In this document: positions 27,890 to 37,708 of the stretch, piece by piece
Layout: each line of letters opens with the position of its first letter
How positions within the stretch are numbered: the first letter of the stretch is position 1
NCBI RefSeq assembly: GCF_000018045.1
Contig: NC_009792.1
Coordinates: forward strand, 1,674,001-1,738,000
Reading direction: 5' to 3'
DNA from: Citrobacter koseri ATCC BAA-895
GTDB lineage: Bacteria > Pseudomonadota > Gammaproteobacteria > Enterobacterales > Enterobacteriaceae
Length of the DNA: 64,000 nucleotides
Notes under the pieces: generated by a model
What the model was told of the DNA's origin: nothing
Database searches by the model: none
What the model saw: the letters and a program-made list of their open reading frames with translations, nothing else
Position numbers and translations under genes: made by a program

Positions 27890-29233
27890 ATGGATCAGAC
27901 ATGTTCTCTGGAGTCGTTTCTAAACCATGTTCAACAGCGTGACCCCAATCAGACCGAGTTCGCGCAGGCCGTTCGTGAAGTAATGACCACGCTGTGGCCT
28001 TTCCTTGAGCAAAATCCTCGTTATCGTCAGATGTCATTGCTGGAACGTTTGGTTGAGCCAGAACGCGTGATCCAGTTCCGCGTGGTGTGGGTGGACGATC
28101 GTAACCAGGTGCAGGTTAACCGTGCCTGGCGCGTACAGTTTAATTCCGCCATCGGCCCGTATAAGGGCGGGATGCGTTTTCATCCTTCCGTTAACCTCTC
28201 GATCCTGAAATTCCTCGGCTTCGAGCAGACGTTTAAAAATGCGCTGACCACGCTGCCGATGGGCGGCGGTAAAGGCGGCAGCGATTTCGATCCTAAAGGC
28301 AAGAGCGAAGGCGAAGTGATGCGTTTCTGTCAGGCGCTGATGACAGAGCTCTATCGCCATTTAGGGCCAGACACTGACGTACCTGCTGGCGATATCGGAG
28401 TGGGCGGACGTGAAGTGGGCTTTATGGCCGGTATGATGCGTAAGCTCTCCAACAACAGCGCCTGCGTGTTCACCGGGAAAGGCCTCTCGTTTGGCGGTAG
28501 CCTGATTCGCCCGGAAGCCACCGGTTATGGCCTGGTGTACTTTACCGAAGCGATGCTCAAACGCCACGGTCTGGGTTTTGAGGGTATGCGTGTGGCGGTG
28601 TCCGGTTCCGGCAACGTGGCGCAGTACGCTATCGAGAAAGCAATGGCGTTCGGCGCTCGTGTGGTGACGGCTTCGGACTCCAGCGGCACCGTCGTGGATG
28701 AGAGCGGCTTCACCGAAGAAAAACTGGCGCGCCTGTGCGAAATCAAAGCCAGCCGTGACGGGCGCGTGGCGGATTACGCCCGCGAGTTCGGCCTGCCCTA
28801 TATGGAAGGCAAACAGCCGTGGTCAGTGCCGGTTGATATCGCCCTGCCGTGCGCAACGCAGAACGAACTCGACGTGGACGCCGCGCGCGTGCTGATCGCC
28901 AACGGCGTGAAAGCAGTGGCGGAAGGCGCCAATATGCCAACCACCATTGAAGCCACCGATCTGTTCCTTGAAGCCGGCGTGCTGTTCGCGCCAGGTAAAG
29001 CGGCCAACGCAGGCGGCGTGGCGACCTCCGGTCTGGAGATGGCGCAGAACGCCGCGCGAATGAGCTGGAAAGCCGAGAAAGTGGATGCGCGTCTGCACCA
29101 CATCATGCTGGATATTCATCATGCCTGCGTGGAATACGGCGGCGAAAACAAACATACCAACTATGTTCGCGGGGCGAATATCGCAGGCTTCGTCAAAGTG
29201 GCCGACGCGATGCTGGCGCAGGGTGTGATTTAA
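27890..29233 (+). CDS. gdhA: NADP-specific glutamate dehydrogenase GdhA
   Basis: A 447-residue hexameric enzyme that makes glutamate from 2-oxoglutarate and ammonia with NADPH. Substrate and catalytic motifs are PYKGGMRFHPSVN near residue 89, PMGGGKGGSDFDPKGK near 121 with the catalytic Lys, and the Rossmann GSGNVAQYA near 238. It stands alone; a REP cluster follows. The weak Shine-Dalgarno AAGAGG precedes the start. Confidence 0.97.
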   Translation: MDQTCSLESFLNHVQQRDPNQTEFAQAVREVMTTLWPFLEQNPRYRQMSLLERLVEPERVIQFRVVWVDDRNQVQVNRAWRVQFNSAIGPYKGGMRFHPSVNLSILKFLGFEQTFKNALTTLPMGGGKGGSDFDPKGKSEGEVMRFCQALMTELYRHLGPDTDVPAGDIGVGGREVGFMAGMMRKLSNNSACVFTGKGLSFGGSLIRPEATGYGLVYFTEAMLKRHGLGFEGMRVAVSGSGNVAQYAIEKAMAFGARVVTASDSSGTVVDESGFTEEKLARLCEIKASRDGRVADYAREFGLPYMEGKQPWSVPVDIALPCATQNELDVDAARVLIANGVKAVAEGANMPTTIEATDLFLEAGVLFAPGKAANAGGVATSGLEMAQNAARMSWKAEKVDARLHHIMLDIHHACVEYGGENKHTNYVRGANIAGFVKVADAMLAQGVI

Positions 29234-29245
29234 TTTTCCGTGGCA

Positions 29246-29331
29246 TGTAGGCCTGATAAGCGTTGTAGGCCTGATAAGCGCAGCGCCATCAGGCATTGCC
29301 GGATGACGGCGCAAGTGCCTTATCAGGCCTG
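29246..29331. repeat. REP cluster between gdhA and topB
   Basis: GTAGGCCTGATAAGCG occurs twice in tandem, followed by CAGCGCCATCAGGC and an opposite-facing half (GCCGGATGACGGC to CTTATCAGGCCTG). It fills the space before the topB stop; ynjI of E. coli is not present. Confidence 0.85.
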
Positions 29332-29335
29332 TGCG

Positions 29336-31279
29336 TTATACGCTCGCCTCTTCTGACGGCGGGCTTTTTTTCGCCGCTCGCTTACGGGGCGCGCTCTTTT
29401 TCTTCTCGCCGCCACCGCCTGGCGCGACAATGCCCCGGAACTGACGTACCGGCGTGCGTTTAGCCTGATCGATCAACTGAAACAGCGTGCCGACCAGCGG
29501 CTGCATAAAATCCTGATAGCGGCACTGCTTTTCACTGATTTGTGTCAGGACAGACTCCCAGTGCGCCGTCATATCCGGTCGGGCAGCCATCTCCGGTAAC
29601 GAGTGAATCAGGGCCTTCCCGGCATCCGTTGAATGAATGTAACGCCCTTTCTTGGTCAGGAATCCGCGCCTGAACAGCAGTTCGATAATGCCCGCGCGCG
29701 TCGCTTCGGTTCCCAGTCCGTCGGTCGCTCGCAGGATCTTTTTCAGATCTTTATCCTGCACGAAACGGGCAATCCCGGTCATGGCGGACAGCAGCGTAGC
29801 ATCGGTAAAATGGCGTGGCGGCTGGGTCTGACGCTCAACGACCTCGCCCTTTTCGCACAGCAGTTCGTCGTCTTTCGCCACCACCGGTAACGGCGTACCG
29901 TCGTTCTCTTCGTCACGCTCTTTATTGCCCAACAGCGTTCGCCATCCGGCCTCCGCCAGAAAACGCGCTTTGGCGACGAATTTCCCCTTCGCAATCTCCA
30001 GTTCAATGACGCATTTGCGAAATACCGCGTCCGGGCAGAATTGCATCAGGTACTGGCGAGCGATCAGGTTGTACACCTTCGCTTCATTGTCGCTGAGGGA
30101 AATTGATGAACTGCGCGCAGTCGGGATGATCGCGTGGTGAGCGTCAACTTTTTTATCATCCCAGCAGCGGTTTCGCGTGTCCGGGTCAACCACCGGCTGC
30201 GGCAACAAATCCGCGGCATGCACGCCAATGGCGTTCATCACCGCATGGCGTCCGGCAAAATGTTCTTCCGGCAGATAGCGGCAGTCGGAACGCGGATAGG
30301 TAATTAATTTGTGAGTTTCGTACAACTTCTGGCAGATATCAAGCACGTTCTGCGCGCTCAGACCAAAGCGTTTCGCCGCTTCAATCTGCAACGCCGACAG
30401 CGAAAACGGCAGCGGGGCAGATTCTGATTCCCGTTTATCGTTATAGCTGGTGACGATCGCGGGCTGACCGTTAATACGATTCACCACATGCTCCGCCAGC
30501 GGACGATGCAGCAAACGCCCCTCTTCATCCTGATACGGTTCGCACGCTTCACTGGGTTGCCAGATGGCGGTAAACCGCTCCTCAGCTGGCGTGACGATAT
30601 GCGCTTTCACTTCAAAGAAATCTTTGGCGACGAAGTTCTCGATCTCTTCATCGCGGCGAACCACCAGCCCGAGAACCGGTGTCTGAACACGCCCTACCGA
30701 GAGCACGCCCTGGTAGCCCGCGTTGCGCCCGAGAAGGGTATACGCGCGGGTCATGTTAATGCCGTACAGCCAGTCGGCGCGCGCACGCGCCAGCGCGGAA
30801 ACGCACAGCGGCACAAATTCGCTGTTGGCGCGCAGCCGGGAAATCGCACGCTCCACCGCCTGCGGGTTAAGATCGTTGATCAGGCAACGCTGCACCTGCT
30901 GGCGTTTTTCCGGGGACAGTTGCAGATAATCCAGCACCTCGTCCACCAGCAGTTGCCCTTCGCGATCCGGGTCTCCCGCGTGAATCACTTCGCTTGCGTC
31001 ATGTAAAAAGCGCTTAATGACATTGAGCTGCTTCGTCACGGAAGGACGTGGCTGGAGCTGCCACTTTTCCGGCACAATCGGCAGATCGGCCAGATTCCAG
31101 CGCGCATAACGACCGTCATACGCGTCCGGCTGCGCCTGTTCAAGCAGATGGCCGATGCACCAGGTCACCACCTGTCCATTCCCGCATTCGATAAAGCCGT
31201 CGCCTTTGCGGTGCGGCTTTGGCAGCACATCCGCAATGGCGCGGCCCAGACTCGGCTTTTCGGCAATAAACAACCGCAT
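29336..31279 (-). CDS. topB: DNA topoisomerase III TopB
   Basis: A 647-residue type IA topoisomerase that decatenates DNA. The N-terminal Toprim motif EKPSLGRAIAD (residues 7-17), the DxD motif HAGDPDREGQLL near 101 and the active-site Tyr in ITYPRSDCRYLP near 328 are intact. The C-terminal tail is basic (KKKSAPRKRAAKK), as usual for nucleic-acid binding, and slightly shorter than the 653-residue E. coli enzyme. It starts four bases after selD and ends the ydjA-selD-topB group. Confidence 0.96.
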   Translation of the reverse strand: MRLFIAEKPSLGRAIADVLPKPHRKGDGFIECGNGQVVTWCIGHLLEQAQPDAYDGRYARWNLADLPIVPEKWQLQPRPSVTKQLNVIKRFLHDASEVIHAGDPDREGQLLVDEVLDYLQLSPEKRQQVQRCLINDLNPQAVERAISRLRANSEFVPLCVSALARARADWLYGINMTRAYTLLGRNAGYQGVLSVGRVQTPVLGLVVRRDEEIENFVAKDFFEVKAHIVTPAEERFTAIWQPSEACEPYQDEEGRLLHRPLAEHVVNRINGQPAIVTSYNDKRESESAPLPFSLSALQIEAAKRFGLSAQNVLDICQKLYETHKLITYPRSDCRYLPEEHFAGRHAVMNAIGVHAADLLPQPVVDPDTRNRCWDDKKVDAHHAIIPTARSSSISLSDNEAKVYNLIARQYLMQFCPDAVFRKCVIELEIAKGKFVAKARFLAEAGWRTLLGNKERDEENDGTPLPVVAKDDELLCEKGEVVERQTQPPRHFTDATLLSAMTGIARFVQDKDLKKILRATDGLGTEATRAGIIELLFRRGFLTKKGRYIHSTDAGKALIHSLPEMAARPDMTAHWESVLTQISEKQCRYQDFMQPLVGTLFQLIDQAKRTPVRQFRGIVAPGGGGEKKKSAPRKRAAKKSPPSEEASV

Positions 31280-31283
31280 CGAA

Positions 31284-32327
31284 TTAACGGATCTCTACCA
31301 TGGCGCGACCGCCACGGGCGTCAACCAGTTCACCAATCGCCGTCAGTTCAATACCAAACTCCGCCGCGGTGACTTTCACTTCCTCTACCGCTTCCGGCGT
31401 GACCGCCAGCAGCAGGCCGCCAGACGTTTGCGGATCGCACAGCAGATCACGCACCTCGCGCGGCATGTCGCCCATCAGATGGCCGTAGCTGGCGAAATTA
31501 CGTTCCGTCCCCCCCGGCACTGCACCAAGTTTAATGTACTCTTCGACGCCCGGCAGTTTTGGAATGTCCTGATAGCAGATCCGCGCCTGCACGCCTGCGC
31601 CCTGGCACATTTCGCTGAGGTGCCCCAGCAGACCAAAACCGGTCACGTCGGTCATTGCTTTCACGCCGTCGATATGGGCAAACGACGCCCCCGCAATGTT
31701 CATCCGGCACATCACTTCTGTCGCCAGCCCCTGATGTTCCGGCTTGAGCAGTGATTTTTTCTCGGCGGTGGTCAGCACGCCAATGCCCAGCGGCTTGGTG
31801 AGGAACAGTTTGCATCCGGCCTGCGCGGTGCTGTTTTTCTTCACGCGTTCGGTCGGCACCACGCCGGTGACAGCCAGACCGAAGATGGGCTCAGGCGCGT
31901 CGATAGAGTGCCCGCCCGCCAGCGCAATACCCGCCTGACGACAGGCAAAACGCCCGCCTTCGGTGACTTCCCGGGCAATTTCCGGCGACAGTTTGTTGAT
32001 GGGCCAGCCCAGAATGGCGATCGCCATAATCGGTTTGCCGCCCATCGCGAAGATATCGCTGATGGCGTTGGTCGCCGCAATACGGCCAAAATCAAACGGA
32101 TTATCGACAATCGGCATGAAGAAGTCGGTGGTGCTGATGATGCTGGTGCCATTACCCAGGTCGTATACCGCCGCGTCATCGCGGGTTTCATTGCCCACAA
32201 GCAGGTTCGGGTCGACAAACTTCGCCTGCTCGCTGTGCAGGATGGTTTCCAACACTTTAGGGGAAATTTTACAACCGCAACCGGCTCCGTGGCTGTATTG
32301 CGTTAAACGAATAGCGTGCTCGCTCAT
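31284..32327 (-). CDS. selD: Selenide, water dikinase (selenophosphate synthase) SelD
   Basis: A 347-residue PurM/AIRS-fold enzyme that makes selenophosphate from selenide and ATP for selenocysteine and selenouridine. The catalytic Cys17 is in GAGCGCKISP, and the enzyme is a Cys form, not a selenoprotein. The ATP/metal motif VGNETRDDAAVYDLG follows near residue 43. ATG 32327 gives the E. coli length; an ATG two codons earlier is possible. Selenium capacity is notable because the FdhF paralogue in this window uses Cys instead of Sec. Confidence 0.96.
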   Translation of the reverse strand: MSEHAIRLTQYSHGAGCGCKISPKVLETILHSEQAKFVDPNLLVGNETRDDAAVYDLGNGTSIISTTDFFMPIVDNPFDFGRIAATNAISDIFAMGGKPIMAIAILGWPINKLSPEIAREVTEGGRFACRQAGIALAGGHSIDAPEPIFGLAVTGVVPTERVKKNSTAQAGCKLFLTKPLGIGVLTTAEKKSLLKPEHQGLATEVMCRMNIAGASFAHIDGVKAMTDVTGFGLLGHLSEMCQGAGVQARICYQDIPKLPGVEEYIKLGAVPGGTERNFASYGHLMGDMPREVRDLLCDPQTSGGLLLAVTPEAVEEVKVTAAEFGIELTAIGELVDARGGRAMVEIR

Positions 32328-32487
32328 GGACATCTCCTGTCATTGCAATCGGGCTATGGTAGCGCTCATTCCATGACGTGGTAAGAGAGAGTGTCTGAAT
32401 TCCGGCGTCTTTGCTCATAATCCAGACAGTTTTGCCGAATAATCGGCAGGCGCTCATCGAAAAAGCCGCCTGCCGGGGCCATGACGC

Positions 32488-33039
32488 TTAGAAATACGTC
32501 ACGAAAGGCGTCGGGTCCGGTACGCTGATGGTCGTTGACGCTTTCAGCTGCGGCGTGCCCAGATAGAGGAAGCCTACAATTTTATCCTGTGCGCGACAGC
32601 CGAACGCCTCGCGAACCACCGGGCTTTCGGTTAACGCGCCGCTGCGCCAGATGCCGTTGAAGCCTTGCGCAATCGCCGCCATCTGCATCGCCATAACCGC
32701 ACATCCTGCTGACATCTCCTGCTCCCACAGCGGCACTTTGTGGTTCTCCTCGCATTTCGCCACCACCGTGATGATCAGCGGCGCGCGAAATGGCGCGGTG
32801 CGCGCTTTCTCTATCGCTTTCTCATCGCCTTCCGCCGCAATGGCGCCCTGCTCCAGAACAGCGCTGAAGCGCTCACGCCCCTCACCTTCAATCACAAAAA
32901 AACGCCAGGGTTGCAGGGATTTGTGATCGGGTACGCGCATGCCCGCGCGCAGAATATTTTGTAACTGTTCACCCGCAGGCGCGGGCTCGGCCAGACGAGA
33001 GGCGCTACGACGGTTTACAAGTAATTCGAGTGCGTCCAT
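32488..33039 (-). CDS. ydjA: NAD(P)H nitroreductase YdjA
   Basis: A 183-residue FMN-dependent nitroreductase of minimal size. Family motifs are NRRSASRL at residues 8-15, HKSLQPWRFFVIEG near 39 and AQGFNGIWRSG near 127. The physiological substrate is not known. A hairpin CGGCAGGC / GCCTGCCG (32444-32475) without a T run lies between it and selD, so readthrough into selD is likely. Confidence 0.93.
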   Translation of the reverse strand: MDALELLVNRRSASRLAEPAPAGEQLQNILRAGMRVPDHKSLQPWRFFVIEGEGRERFSAVLEQGAIAAEGDEKAIEKARTAPFRAPLIITVVAKCEENHKVPLWEQEMSAGCAVMAMQMAAIAQGFNGIWRSGALTESPVVREAFGCRAQDKIVGFLYLGTPQLKASTTISVPDPTPFVTYF

Positions 33040-33219
33040 TTGGTTAACTCCAGCAATGATATTTATTCACAAAATTAACACGAGAGGGGATTTAGTTACA
33101 GCACAGGCAGTGATTCCTGCTGACAAGTGCCTGCCTGGTCATTACGATACCCACATCTTATACGCTTTCTCTCTGAGTATGACGGAGATAGCGGAATGTT
33201 AATCTGGTAGGGAGAATAC

Positions 33220-35076
33220 ATGCGAACCCTGTGGCGATTTATTGCCGGATTTTTTAAGTGGACATGGCGACTGCTGAATTTCGTCCGGGAACTGGTGCTC
33301 AACCTGTTCTTCATCTTTCTGGTTCTGGTGGGCGTCGGTATCTGGATGCAGCTTAGCGATGGCAACACCAGCCAACAAACTGCACGCGGCGCGCTGCTGT
33401 TGGATATTTCCGGCGTGATCGTCGATAAACCGTCCAGCACCAACCGCCTGGGCGTCATTGGCCGACAGCTGTTTGGCGCCAGCTCTGACCGCCTGCAAGA
33501 AAACTCACTGTTTGATATCGTCAACACCATTCGTCAGGCGAAAGACGATCGCAATATCACCGGCATCGTGATGGATCTGAAAAACTTCGCGGGCGCCGAT
33601 CAGCCTTCCATGCAGTACATCGGGAAAGCGCTGCGCGAATTTCGCGATAGCGGCAAGCCGGTCTTTGCCGTAGGCGACAGCTACAGTCAGGGGCAATATT
33701 ACCTGGCGAGCTTCGCCAATAAAATCTGGCTTTCTCCGCAGGGTACGGTCGATCTGCACGGCTTCGCAACCAACGGCCTGTATTACAAATCCTTGCTGGA
33801 TAAGCTGAAAGTCTCCACGCACGTCTTCCGCGTCGGCACTTATAAATCCGCAGTGGAACCGTTTATCCGCGATGATATGTCGCCTGCCGCGCGCGAAGCG
33901 GACAGCCGCTGGATTGGCGAGCTGTGGCAAAACTACCTGAACACCGTTGCGGCGAACCGTCAGATCCCCGCGCAGCAGGTCTTCCCTGGCGCGCAGGCTA
34001 TGCTCGACGGGCTGAGCAAAGTGGATGGCGATACCGCGAAATACGCGCTCGACAACAAACTGGTGGATGCGCTGGCGTCTAACGCCGAAGTGGAAAAAGC
34101 GCTGACCAAACAGTTTGGCTGGAGCAAAGCAGAAAACAACTATCGGGCCATCAGCTATTACGATTATTCGCTGAAAACGCCTGCCGATACCGGCGACGGT
34201 ATCGGCGTCGTGTTCGCCAATGGCGCGATTATGGACGGTGAAGAAACACCGGGCAACGTCGGCGGCGACACGACAGCGTCGCAAATCCGCGATGCGCGCC
34301 TGGACCCAAAAGTGAAAGCGATTGTGCTGCGCGTAAACAGCCCCGGCGGCAGCGTCAGCGCCTCTGAAGTCATTCGCGCCGAACTGGCCGCTGCGAAAGC
34401 CGCAGGCAAGCCGGTTGTGGTGTCGATGGGCGGAATGGCGGCATCCGGCGGTTACTGGATCTCCACCCCGGCAAGCTACATTGTGGCGAACCCGAGCACC
34501 CTGACAGGCTCAATCGGCATTTTTGGCGTTATCAACACCGTTGAGAACAGCCTGGATTCGATCGGCGTGCATACCGATGGCGTTGCCACCTCGCCGCTGG
34601 CGGACGTTTCTGTCACCAAATCGCTGCCGCCTGAAGTGCAGCAGATGATGCAGCTCAGCATTGAGAATGGCTACAAACGCTTTATCACGCTGGTTGCCGA
34701 TGCGCGTAAGAGCACCCCGGCGCAGATTGATAAAATCGCGCAGGGGCATGTCTGGACCGGTCAGGATGCAAAAGCGAATGGTCTGGTAGACAGTCTGGGT
34801 GACTTTGACGACGCCATCGCCAAAGCCGCAGAGCTGGCTAAACTGAAGCAATGGCATCTTGAGTATTATCAGGATGAACCGACATTCTTCGACAGAATCA
34901 TGGACAGCATGTCCGGCTCCGTGCGCGCAATGCTGCCGGAAGCCATTCAGGCGATGCTCCCGGCGCCGCTGGCGACAGCCGCCAGCGCGGTAAAAGCAGA
35001 GAGTGATAAACTGGCTGCCTTTAACGATCCACAAAACCGTTATGCGTTCTGCCTGACCTGCGCGAACGTGCGCTAA
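33220..35076 (+). CDS. sppA: Protease IV (signal peptide peptidase) SppA
   Basis: A 618-residue inner-membrane serine protease with two tandem peptidase S49 domains that degrades cleaved signal peptides. A membrane anchor is at residues 25-45 (LVLNLFFIFLVLVGVGIWM region). The catalytic Lys is in FRVGTYKSAVEPF near 209 and the catalytic Ser in MGGMAASGGYWI near 409. The ribosome binding site GGGAG precedes the start. The length matches the E. coli protein. Confidence 0.96.
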   Translation: MRTLWRFIAGFFKWTWRLLNFVRELVLNLFFIFLVLVGVGIWMQLSDGNTSQQTARGALLLDISGVIVDKPSSTNRLGVIGRQLFGASSDRLQENSLFDIVNTIRQAKDDRNITGIVMDLKNFAGADQPSMQYIGKALREFRDSGKPVFAVGDSYSQGQYYLASFANKIWLSPQGTVDLHGFATNGLYYKSLLDKLKVSTHVFRVGTYKSAVEPFIRDDMSPAAREADSRWIGELWQNYLNTVAANRQIPAQQVFPGAQAMLDGLSKVDGDTAKYALDNKLVDALASNAEVEKALTKQFGWSKAENNYRAISYYDYSLKTPADTGDGIGVVFANGAIMDGEETPGNVGGDTTASQIRDARLDPKVKAIVLRVNSPGGSVSASEVIRAELAAAKAAGKPVVVSMGGMAASGGYWISTPASYIVANPSTLTGSIGIFGVINTVENSLDSIGVHTDGVATSPLADVSVTKSLPPEVQQMMQLSIENGYKRFITLVADARKSTPAQIDKIAQGHVWTGQDAKANGLVDSLGDFDDAIAKAAELAKLKQWHLEYYQDEPTFFDRIMDSMSGSVRAMLPEAIQAMLPAPLATAASAVKAESDKLAAFNDPQNRYAFCLTCANVR

Positions 35077-35084
35077 ATTGCCAT

Positions 35085-35171
35085 TGCCGGATGGCGATGC
35101 TATCGCGTCTTATCCGGCCTACGAGTTTCGCGTAATTTGTAGGCCGGATAAGGCGCAACCGCCTCCGGCAA
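35085..35171. repeat. REP pair between sppA and ansA
   Basis: GCCGGATGGCGATGC to CTTATCCGGCCTAC and an inverted copy GTAGGCCGGATAAGGCGC to GCCTCCGGC face each other. Confidence 0.88.
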
Positions 35172-35203
35172 TATAAGAGACTTCACTTCGTAAGAACATT
35201 GCC

Positions 35204-36220
35204 ATGCAGAAGAAATCGATTTACGTTGCCTATACCGGCGGTACGATTGGTATGCAGCGCTCGGAACAGGGTTACATTCCGGTATCAGGCCATCTCCAGC
35301 GCCAGCTGGCGCTGATGCCCGAATTTCACCGCCCGGAAATGCCGGACTTCACCATTCATGAATATGCCCCGCTGATGGACTCATCCGATATGACGCCGGA
35401 AGACTGGCAGCATATCGCAGAAGACATTAAAGTGCGTTACAACGACTATGACGGCTTTGTCATCCTCCACGGCACGGACACGATGGCGTTCACCGCCTCG
35501 GCGCTCTCCTTCATGCTGGAGAATCTGGGTAAGCCGGTAATTGTGACAGGGTCACAAATTCCGTTGGCGGAACTGCGCTCCGATGGGCAGATTAATCTGC
35601 TGAATGCCCTGTATGTCGCCGCGAATTACCCCATCAATGAGGTCACCCTCTTTTTCAATAATCGGCTGTTTCGTGGCAACCGCACGACAAAAGCGCATGC
35701 CGATGGCTTTGACGCGTTCGCCTCCCCCAACCTTCAGCCGCTGCTGGAAGCCGGAATTCATATCCGTCGCTTAGGTACGCCGCCCGCGCCGCACGGCGAA
35801 GGCGAGCTGATTGTTCACCCAATCACGCCGCAGCCTATTGGCGTCGTCACCATTTATCCGGGAATTTCTGCCGAAGTGGTGCGTAACTTCCTGCGCCAGC
35901 CGGTAAAAGCGCTGATCCTGCGTTCTTACGGCGTCGGCAACGCGCCGCAGAACAAAGAGTTCCTCAAAGAACTGGAAGATGCGAGTTCACGCGGTATCGT
36001 GGTGGTTAACCTGACGCAATGCATGTCCGGCAAGGTGAATATGGGTGGGTATGCCACCGGCAACGCGCTGGCGCATGCAGGCGTGATCGGCGGCGCGGAT
36101 ATGACCGTTGAAGCAACGCTGACTAAGCTGCACTACTTGTTAAGCCAGAATCTGGATACACAGACCATTCGTACCGCGATGACGCAAAATCTGCGCGGTG
36201 AACTGACGCCAGACGAATAA
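35204..36220 (+). CDS. ansA: L-asparaginase I (cytoplasmic) AnsA
   Basis: A 338-residue low-affinity cytosolic asparaginase giving aspartate and ammonia. The nucleophile Thr is in YTGGTIGM (residues 10-17), and the second catalytic triad is in LHGTDTMAFTA near residue 89. There is no signal peptide, which separates it from periplasmic AnsB. It is followed after ten bases by pncA and likely forms an operon with it. Confidence 0.96.
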   Translation: MQKKSIYVAYTGGTIGMQRSEQGYIPVSGHLQRQLALMPEFHRPEMPDFTIHEYAPLMDSSDMTPEDWQHIAEDIKVRYNDYDGFVILHGTDTMAFTASALSFMLENLGKPVIVTGSQIPLAELRSDGQINLLNALYVAANYPINEVTLFFNNRLFRGNRTTKAHADGFDAFASPNLQPLLEAGIHIRRLGTPPAPHGEGELIVHPITPQPIGVVTIYPGISAEVVRNFLRQPVKALILRSYGVGNAPQNKEFLKELEDASSRGIVVVNLTQCMSGKVNMGGYATGNALAHAGVIGGADMTVEATLTKLHYLLSQNLDTQTIRTAMTQNLRGELTPDE

Positions 36221-36230
36221 GGAGTTTTTC

Positions 36231-36872
36231 ATGACGACCCGAGCCTTACTGCTGGTTGATTTGCAGAATGATTTTTGCGCCGGCGGCGCACTGGCCGTCC
36301 CTGAAGGCGACAGCACCGTGGACGTAGCAAACCGTCTTATCGCCTGGTGTAAAGCGCGCGGCGACACAGTGATCGCCAGCCAGGACTGGCATCCTGCCGG
36401 ACACGGCAGTTTCGCCAGCCAGCATCAGGCGCAGCCCTACAGCCAGGGACAACTGGACGGTTTAGCGCAAACCTTCTGGCCCGATCACTGCGTACAAAAT
36501 AGCGACGGCGCGGCCCTGCATCCCCTGCTCAGGCAGAACGCCATCGACGCGGTTTTCCATAAAGGCGAGAATCCGCAGGTGGACAGCTACAGCGCCTTTT
36601 TTGATAACGGACGCCGCCAGAAAACCGCCCTGGACGCCTGGCTTCGTGAGAACGGCGTACAGACGCTGATCGTGATGGGGCTGGCGACCGATTACTGCGT
36701 GAAGTTTACCGTGCTGGATGCGCTGCAACTGGGTTATACGGTGAATGTGATTACCGACGGCTGCCGTGGTGTGAATATTCAACCGCAAGACAGCACGCAC
36801 GCCTTTATGGAGATGGCGGCCGCTGGCGCCACGCTGTATACGCTGGCTGACTGGGAAGAAACGCAGGGTTAG
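36231..36872 (+). CDS. pncA: Nicotinamidase PncA
   Basis: A 213-residue isochorismatase-fold amidohydrolase that converts nicotinamide to nicotinate for NAD salvage. The catalytic Asp is in LVDLQNDFC near residue 10 and the nucleophile Cys in MGLATDYCVKFT near 156; metal-binding residues lie in QDWHPAGHGSF near 52. It has a good ribosome binding site (AGGAG) ten bases after ansA, suggesting joint expression of the two amidohydrolases. Confidence 0.96.
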   Translation: MTTRALLLVDLQNDFCAGGALAVPEGDSTVDVANRLIAWCKARGDTVIASQDWHPAGHGSFASQHQAQPYSQGQLDGLAQTFWPDHCVQNSDGAALHPLLRQNAIDAVFHKGENPQVDSYSAFFDNGRRQKTALDAWLRENGVQTLIVMGLATDYCVKFTVLDALQLGYTVNVITDGCRGVNIQPQDSTHAFMEMAAAGATLYTLADWEETQG

Positions 36873-36882
36873 GTGTTCTTAC

Positions 36883-36957
36883 TGCCTGATGGCGCTTCGC
36901 TTATCAGGCCTACAAAGCGATGACCAGTAGGCCTGATAAGCGAAGCGCCATCAGGCT
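36883..36957. repeat. Inverted REP pair after pncA
   Basis: GCCTGATGGCGCTTCGCTTA to TCAGGCCTAC at 36883 faces an inverted copy GTAGGCCTGATAAGCGAAGC ending at 36957. The arrangement can fold into a long hairpin between pncA and yeaC. Confidence 0.88.
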
Positions 36958-36977
36958 ACCAACAAAAAAGCGCTACA

Positions 36978-37253
36978 TTACAGTTTCAGCGTCGCAATCG
37001 ATTTTGGCGCAATGCCAAAATCCTCTTTCAACTGCTGCTTACTTTTCATCACCATCTGACCGTTGGTATCAATGGTCATATGCTGCGCGTCGGTATTGTG
37101 CCGCGCCTGCCAGAGCATCACCAGTTGCATGCTGTTCTCTTTTTGCTCCGGCGTCAGCGCAACGCCGTCCGGCCATTTTCCCAGCTCAACGGCGGTAGAT
37201 AAGCGCTGATAAACTTCCGGCGTCATGCTGTCGATCATCTCATCAAGATTCAT
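36978..37253 (-). CDS. yeaC: Conserved protein YeaC (DUF1315)
   Basis: A 91-residue cytosolic protein of the DUF1315 family with no known function. The sequence starts MNLDEMIDSMTPEVYQRL and has no signal peptide or membrane segment. It lies 41 bases after msrB in the same direction, as in E. coli, and could be co-transcribed. Confidence 0.9.
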   Translation of the reverse strand: MNLDEMIDSMTPEVYQRLSTAVELGKWPDGVALTPEQKENSMQLVMLWQARHNTDAQHMTIDTNGQMVMKSKQQLKEDFGIAPKSIATLKL

Positions 37254-37294
37254 GATAAGTCCGCTCCTGTGGAATAATTTGCTGAATCGTTTTT

Positions 37295-37708
37295 TCAGCC
37301 CTTAGTTTGTTCGCCGTTTTCATCATCGGTGAAGCTTAATGAGGCCGAATTGACGCAATAACGCTCACCCGTCGGCTGTGGGCCATCCGAAAAGACATGT
37401 CCCAGGTGCGCATCACAGTTGCCGCAGCGAATTTCTATACGCTGTATCCCGTGGGAAAAGTCCTTAATGTAACGGATAGATTCTTCACTGACCGGCTCGT
37501 AAAAGCTCGGCCAGCCGCAGCCGGAATCATACTTGGTTTGGGAATGAAACAGCGGCGCGTCGCAGACCAGACAGTGGTAGACGCCATCACGCTTATTATG
37601 CAGCAAACGCCCGGTAAATGGCGGTTCTGTACCGTGATTCTGCGTCACGTAGAATTGCATTTCGGACAACTTTTTTTTCAGATCTTCCGCAGAGGGTTGA
37701 TTAGCCAT
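37295..37708 (-). CDS. msrB: Peptide-methionine (R)-S-oxide reductase MsrB
   Basis: A 137-residue enzyme that repairs methionine-R-sulfoxide in proteins. Two CxxC motifs for zinc (CLVCDAP near residue 46 and CGNCDAHLG near 95) and the catalytic Cys in RYCVNSASLSF near 118 are seen. ATG 37708 gives the family start MANQPSAEDLKK; the open frame continues ten codons upstream without homology. It is divergent from gapA. Confidence 0.95.
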   Translation of the reverse strand: MANQPSAEDLKKKLSEMQFYVTQNHGTEPPFTGRLLHNKRDGVYHCLVCDAPLFHSQTKYDSGCGWPSFYEPVSEESIRYIKDFSHGIQRIEIRCGNCDAHLGHVFSDGPQPTGERYCVNSASLSFTDDENGEQTKG